From the NCBI RefSeq assembly GCF_900142005.1, contig NZ_FQZL01000023.1, positions 1 to 64,000 on the forward strand: DNA of 64,000 nt. The letters are read 5' to 3'. Made by a program: the position numbers and the translations under genes. Origin of the DNA: Dethiosulfatibacter aminovorans DSM 17477 (GTDB lineage Bacteria; Bacillota; Clostridia; Tissierellales; Dethiosulfatibacteraceae). Below the pieces are notes generated by a model. It ran no database searches and was not told the DNA's origin. It saw only the letters and a list, made by a program, of their open reading frames with translations. Every line of letters starts with the position of its first letter. Position 1 is the stretch's first letter. Of this stretch, positions 61,690-64,000 are shown in pieces.

Positions 61690-63088
61690 TGCAAGAAGAA
61701 AACCAACCATAATTGAAGCATTAATACCTGTAATCCTATTGGTCGCAAGTATATTTTATGCAGTGTTTTTCGTGAAAGCGGATGCTCACATACCTTTGTT
61801 GTTGGGTGCCGTATATGCAACCTTGCTTGGTATCTACAGACTGGGTTATACCTGGGATGATATTGAAAAGGGTATATTGAAGTCAATAGACGGATCAATG
61901 CAGGCAAGCATAACATTTTTGACAGTAGGACTAATAATCGGTACATGGATATTGAGCGGCACTGTTCCAGCTATGATCTATTACGGGCTTAAGGTATTGT
62001 CTCCAAAAATCTTTTTGGTGGCATCCTGCATAATGTGTTCGGTTGTATCTTTGGCTACTGGATCATCCTGGACGACTGTCGGTACCATTGGTATTGCATT
62101 GATGGGTATTGGAGGAGTTTTGGGCGTACCTCTGCCGATCGTTGCAGGTTCGATAATATCAGGCGCATATTTTGGAGATAAAATGTCTCCTCTGTCAGAT
62201 ACTACAAACCTGGCACCGGCTATGGCTGGAACTACTTTGTTTGAACATATCAAACATATGGTGTATACAACAGTGCCATCGATGTTAATATCATTGATAC
62301 TGTATGGATTTTTAAGCATGAAATATTCAGGAAGCAGCCTGGATCCCAGTTCGATTACAAAGTTAACCGATGCATTGTCAAGCAGTTTCAATATAAGCCT
62401 TGCATTGCTCATTCCGCCTATAGCAGTAATTGTAATGGTAGTTATGAAGAAGCCTGCAATTCCCGTATTGATAATCGGAGCTGTACTGGGTGGAGTATTT
62501 GCAGCGATATTCCAGGGTGCTACATTCGGAGACATTATAAGTGCGGCACATTACGGATACTATTCTGAAACTGGAATCGAAGTTATAGACAATCTTCTGA
62601 CAAATGGCGGACTTGACAACATGATGTGGACCCTTTCCCTGATGCTTTGCGCAATGGTACTTGGAGGAGTATTGGATACGGTTGGAGTACTGGAAGTAAT
62701 AGCAAATGGAATTCTGAAGTTCTCGAGAGGTGTGGCAGGACTGATCGGATCTACGGTTATTTCCTGTATAGCTGTTTGCTTCATGACCGGAGACCAGTAT
62801 CTTGGCATAGTAATACCTGGAAAAATGTACAAACCGGCTTATGAAAAAATGAGACTTCATCCCAAGAACCTGTCCAGATGTCTAGAGGATTCGGGTACTC
62901 TCATATCGCCATTGGTACCATGGAGTTCATGTGGAGCATATATGTCTACAATGCTTGGTGTAAGTACTTTTGCATATCTTCCTTTCACATTCCTTTGCTT
63001 GTTGAATCCTATAATTTCAATATTATATGGAATAACAGGGTTCTCAATAGAGAAATTGCCTGAAGAAGTTGCAGAAGCAGTGATGTAA
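61682..63088 (+). CDS. NhaC family Na+/H+ (or organic-substrate) antiporter
   Basis: The protein has 468 residues with 11-12 helices and NhaC hallmarks: TWILSGTVPAMIYYGLKVL, SGAYFGDKMSPLSDTTNLA and GDQYLGIVIPGK. Its ATG overlaps the end of the lyase gene by eight bases, so the two are translated together. It may exchange methionine or a fermentation product against Na+ or H+. A paralogue is at 33951. Confidence 0.85.
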   Translation: MDNARRKPTIIEALIPVILLVASIFYAVFFVKADAHIPLLLGAVYATLLGIYRLGYTWDDIEKGILKSIDGSMQASITFLTVGLIIGTWILSGTVPAMIYYGLKVLSPKIFLVASCIMCSVVSLATGSSWTTVGTIGIALMGIGGVLGVPLPIVAGSIISGAYFGDKMSPLSDTTNLAPAMAGTTLFEHIKHMVYTTVPSMLISLILYGFLSMKYSGSSLDPSSITKLTDALSSSFNISLALLIPPIAVIVMVVMKKPAIPVLIIGAVLGGVFAAIFQGATFGDIISAAHYGYYSETGIEVIDNLLTNGGLDNMMWTLSLMLCAMVLGGVLDTVGVLEVIANGILKFSRGVAGLIGSTVISCIAVCFMTGDQYLGIVIPGKMYKPAYEKMRLHPKNLSRCLEDSGTLISPLVPWSSCGAYMSTMLGVSTFAYLPFTFLCLLNPIISILYGITGFSIEKLPEEVAEAVM

Positions 63089-63114
63089 ATCGTAGAACAA
63101 AACATCTGTGTTGA

Positions 63115-63141
63115 AATAGAGCCTTATGGGGCTCTATTTCA
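63115..63141 (+). terminator. Terminator of the mgl-nhaC operon
   Basis: AATAGAGCC and GGCTCTATT pair around TTATGG, followed by T. Confidence 0.75.
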
Positions 63142-63245
63142 TTGCAAGTATTTATATTTTGCTGCAAACTCATTCTTTATTTTCAGAAAAACTGAATATC
63201 ACTGAAATGGCTCGGAAGTATAGATAGGTTTTTTCAAGAAAGTAG

Positions 63246-63273
63246 AAAAGAGCCGTAATCCGGCTCTTTTCTG
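63246..63273. terminator. Bidirectional terminator
   Basis: AAAAGAGCCG and CGGCTCTTTT pair around TAATC. It closes the CoA-transferase gene from the other side. Confidence 0.8.
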
Positions 63274-63322
63274 GTCAGTTTGAGATATCAATCTCTGAAT
63301 TTATTAACAGATCGTAACTGGG

Positions 63323-64000
63323 CTACGATATCTGACTTGATAATGAAATGCTTTTTTTCAAATCTTCCCTGAAATCGGGGTGAGATATATTTATGAGAGC
63401 CTCTGCCCTTTGGGCGAGTGTTTTTCCTCTAAGGTCTGCAACACCATATTCGGTAACAACATAGTTTACATCGTTTCTTGATGTAGTTACTGCAGATCCT
63501 TCATCAAGGGTAGGTACAATTCTGGATACCTTTCCGCCCTTTGCTGTTGAAGGTATGGCTATTATTGATTTGCCATCCGGACACATGCTTGCTCCCCTTA
63601 CGAAGTCGACCTGTCCGCCTACGCCGCTGAACTGCTTTGGCCCAATGGTCTCGGAGTTTATCTGTCCCATAAGGTCTATCTGTACGCATGAATTTATTGA
63701 AATCATCTTCTCGTTCTGGCAGACTACGGCTGGATTGTTTGTATAGTTTACAGGGTGCATTTCAAGCTCCGGATTGTTGTGGGCAAAGTCGTAAAGCTTC
63801 TGTGTACCCATGAGGAAGGTTACAATCATCTTTCCTCTGTTGATTGACTTGGCATTGTTTGTAATGACTCCTGCATTGTAAAGGTCCACAACACCGTCGG
63901 ATATCATTTCAGAATGTATACCCAGATCCTTTTTGTCTTTTAGGAATAGCAGGACGGCATCGGGAATTGACCCTATTCCAAGTTGCAGTGTCGACCCGTC
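63323..64000 (-). CDS. Acetyl-CoA hydrolase/CoA-transferase family protein (partial)
   Basis: 226 codons are visible; the gene continues beyond the window on the minus strand. Signatures are LQLGIGSIPDAVL, DGVVDLYNAGVITN, FSGVGGQVDFVRGA and YVVTEYGVADLRGKT, typical of butyryl-/4-hydroxybutyryl-CoA:acetate CoA-transferases (Cat1/Cat2 type). It moves CoA between acetate and a short acyl-CoA and lets the cell save ATP by substrate-level phosphorylation. The exact acyl group needs the whole gene. Confidence 0.88.
   Translation of the reverse strand, partial: DGSTLQLGIGSIPDAVLLFLKDKKDLGIHSEMISDGVVDLYNAGVITNNAKSINRGKMIVTFLMGTQKLYDFAHNNPELEMHPVNYTNNPAVVCQNEKMISINSCVQIDLMGQINSETIGPKQFSGVGGQVDFVRGASMCPDGKSIIAIPSTAKGGKVSRIVPTLDEGSAVTTSRNDVNYVVTEYGVADLRGKTLAQRAEALINISHPDFREDLKKSISLSSQIS

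Overview
The window looks like chromosome from a strictly anaerobic, low-to-mid GC, Gram-positive amino-acid fermenter of the Clostridia/Tissierellia type. The signs are AGGAGG ribosome sites, T-boxes, a trimeric NAD-linked [FeFe] hydrogenase, a four-subunit 2-oxoacid:ferredoxin oxidoreductase, NhaC antiporters, a methionine gamma-lyase and a CoA-transferase, with no respiratory chain. I did not assign a genus.

Layout. 1-13.6 kb: an LtaS-like membrane sulfatase, secreted lipoproteins, a DsrE-RmlD fusion, DUF6512 and DUF4317 proteins, a DDAH-type hydrolase, a methyltransferase and a ferredoxin-DUF362 protein, interspersed with several broken genes. 13.8-18 kb: SulP transporter, YjbQ, a small YD-repeat protein and a cysteine hydrolase. 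18.2-23.5 kb: efflux locus (membrane-fusion protein, TetR, ABC ATPase, two permeases, small membrane protein). 23.6-25.3 kb: CorA and a class I glutamine amidotransferase. 25.4-28.2 kb (minus): an unusual three-gene cluster of a carrier-like protein without the phosphopantetheine serine, a 61-residue basic peptide and an ATP-grasp/M20-like fusion. 28.3-36.4 kb: dehydrogenase, PAS-GGDEF, EamA, a secreted double phosphatase with LysM, NhaC, barstar, GNAT. 36.4-41.9 kb (minus): hydrogenase operon hydC-hydB-hydA, with HydB fused to a GltD/NfnB-like flavoprotein. 42-45 kb: Mn-riboswitch-controlled cation exchanger, Mn-type pyrophosphatase, tRNA-Val, cold shock protein. 45.6-54.2 kb: isoleucine/valine region (ilvA, IclR, ACT subunit, ilvC, ilvD, ilvB) with two isoleucine-type T-boxes. 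54.4-58.4 kb: ketopantoate-reductase-like protein and por operon. 58.7-64 kb: GNAT, MerR, methionine gamma-lyase with NhaC, and the end of a CoA-transferase gene.

How the parts fit. Methionine gamma-lyase makes 2-oxobutyrate, as does IlvA. The ilv enzymes use it for isoleucine, while the 2-oxoacid:ferredoxin oxidoreductase can oxidise it or pyruvate. The reduced ferredoxin can then be drained by the confurcating hydrogenase, and the CoA-transferase can collect the acyl-CoA. Two direct-repeat sites with the same sequence and the same 21-bp step lie before ilvC and before por, which suggests one regulator sees both branches.

Most striking are repeated non-coding elements that I do not recognise. 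(1) A roughly 110-nt hairpin with covarying stems, a conserved internal loop and a 9-nt apical loop (TWGAWNCRT) sits just before the ribosome-binding site of ilvA, of the ACT subunit gene and of ilvB, and before the efflux ATPase. (2) A promoter-leader-terminator cassette with an alternative antiterminator pairing precedes unrelated genes at 3.2, 4.6 and 9.0 kb. Both are candidate undescribed cis-regulatory RNAs.
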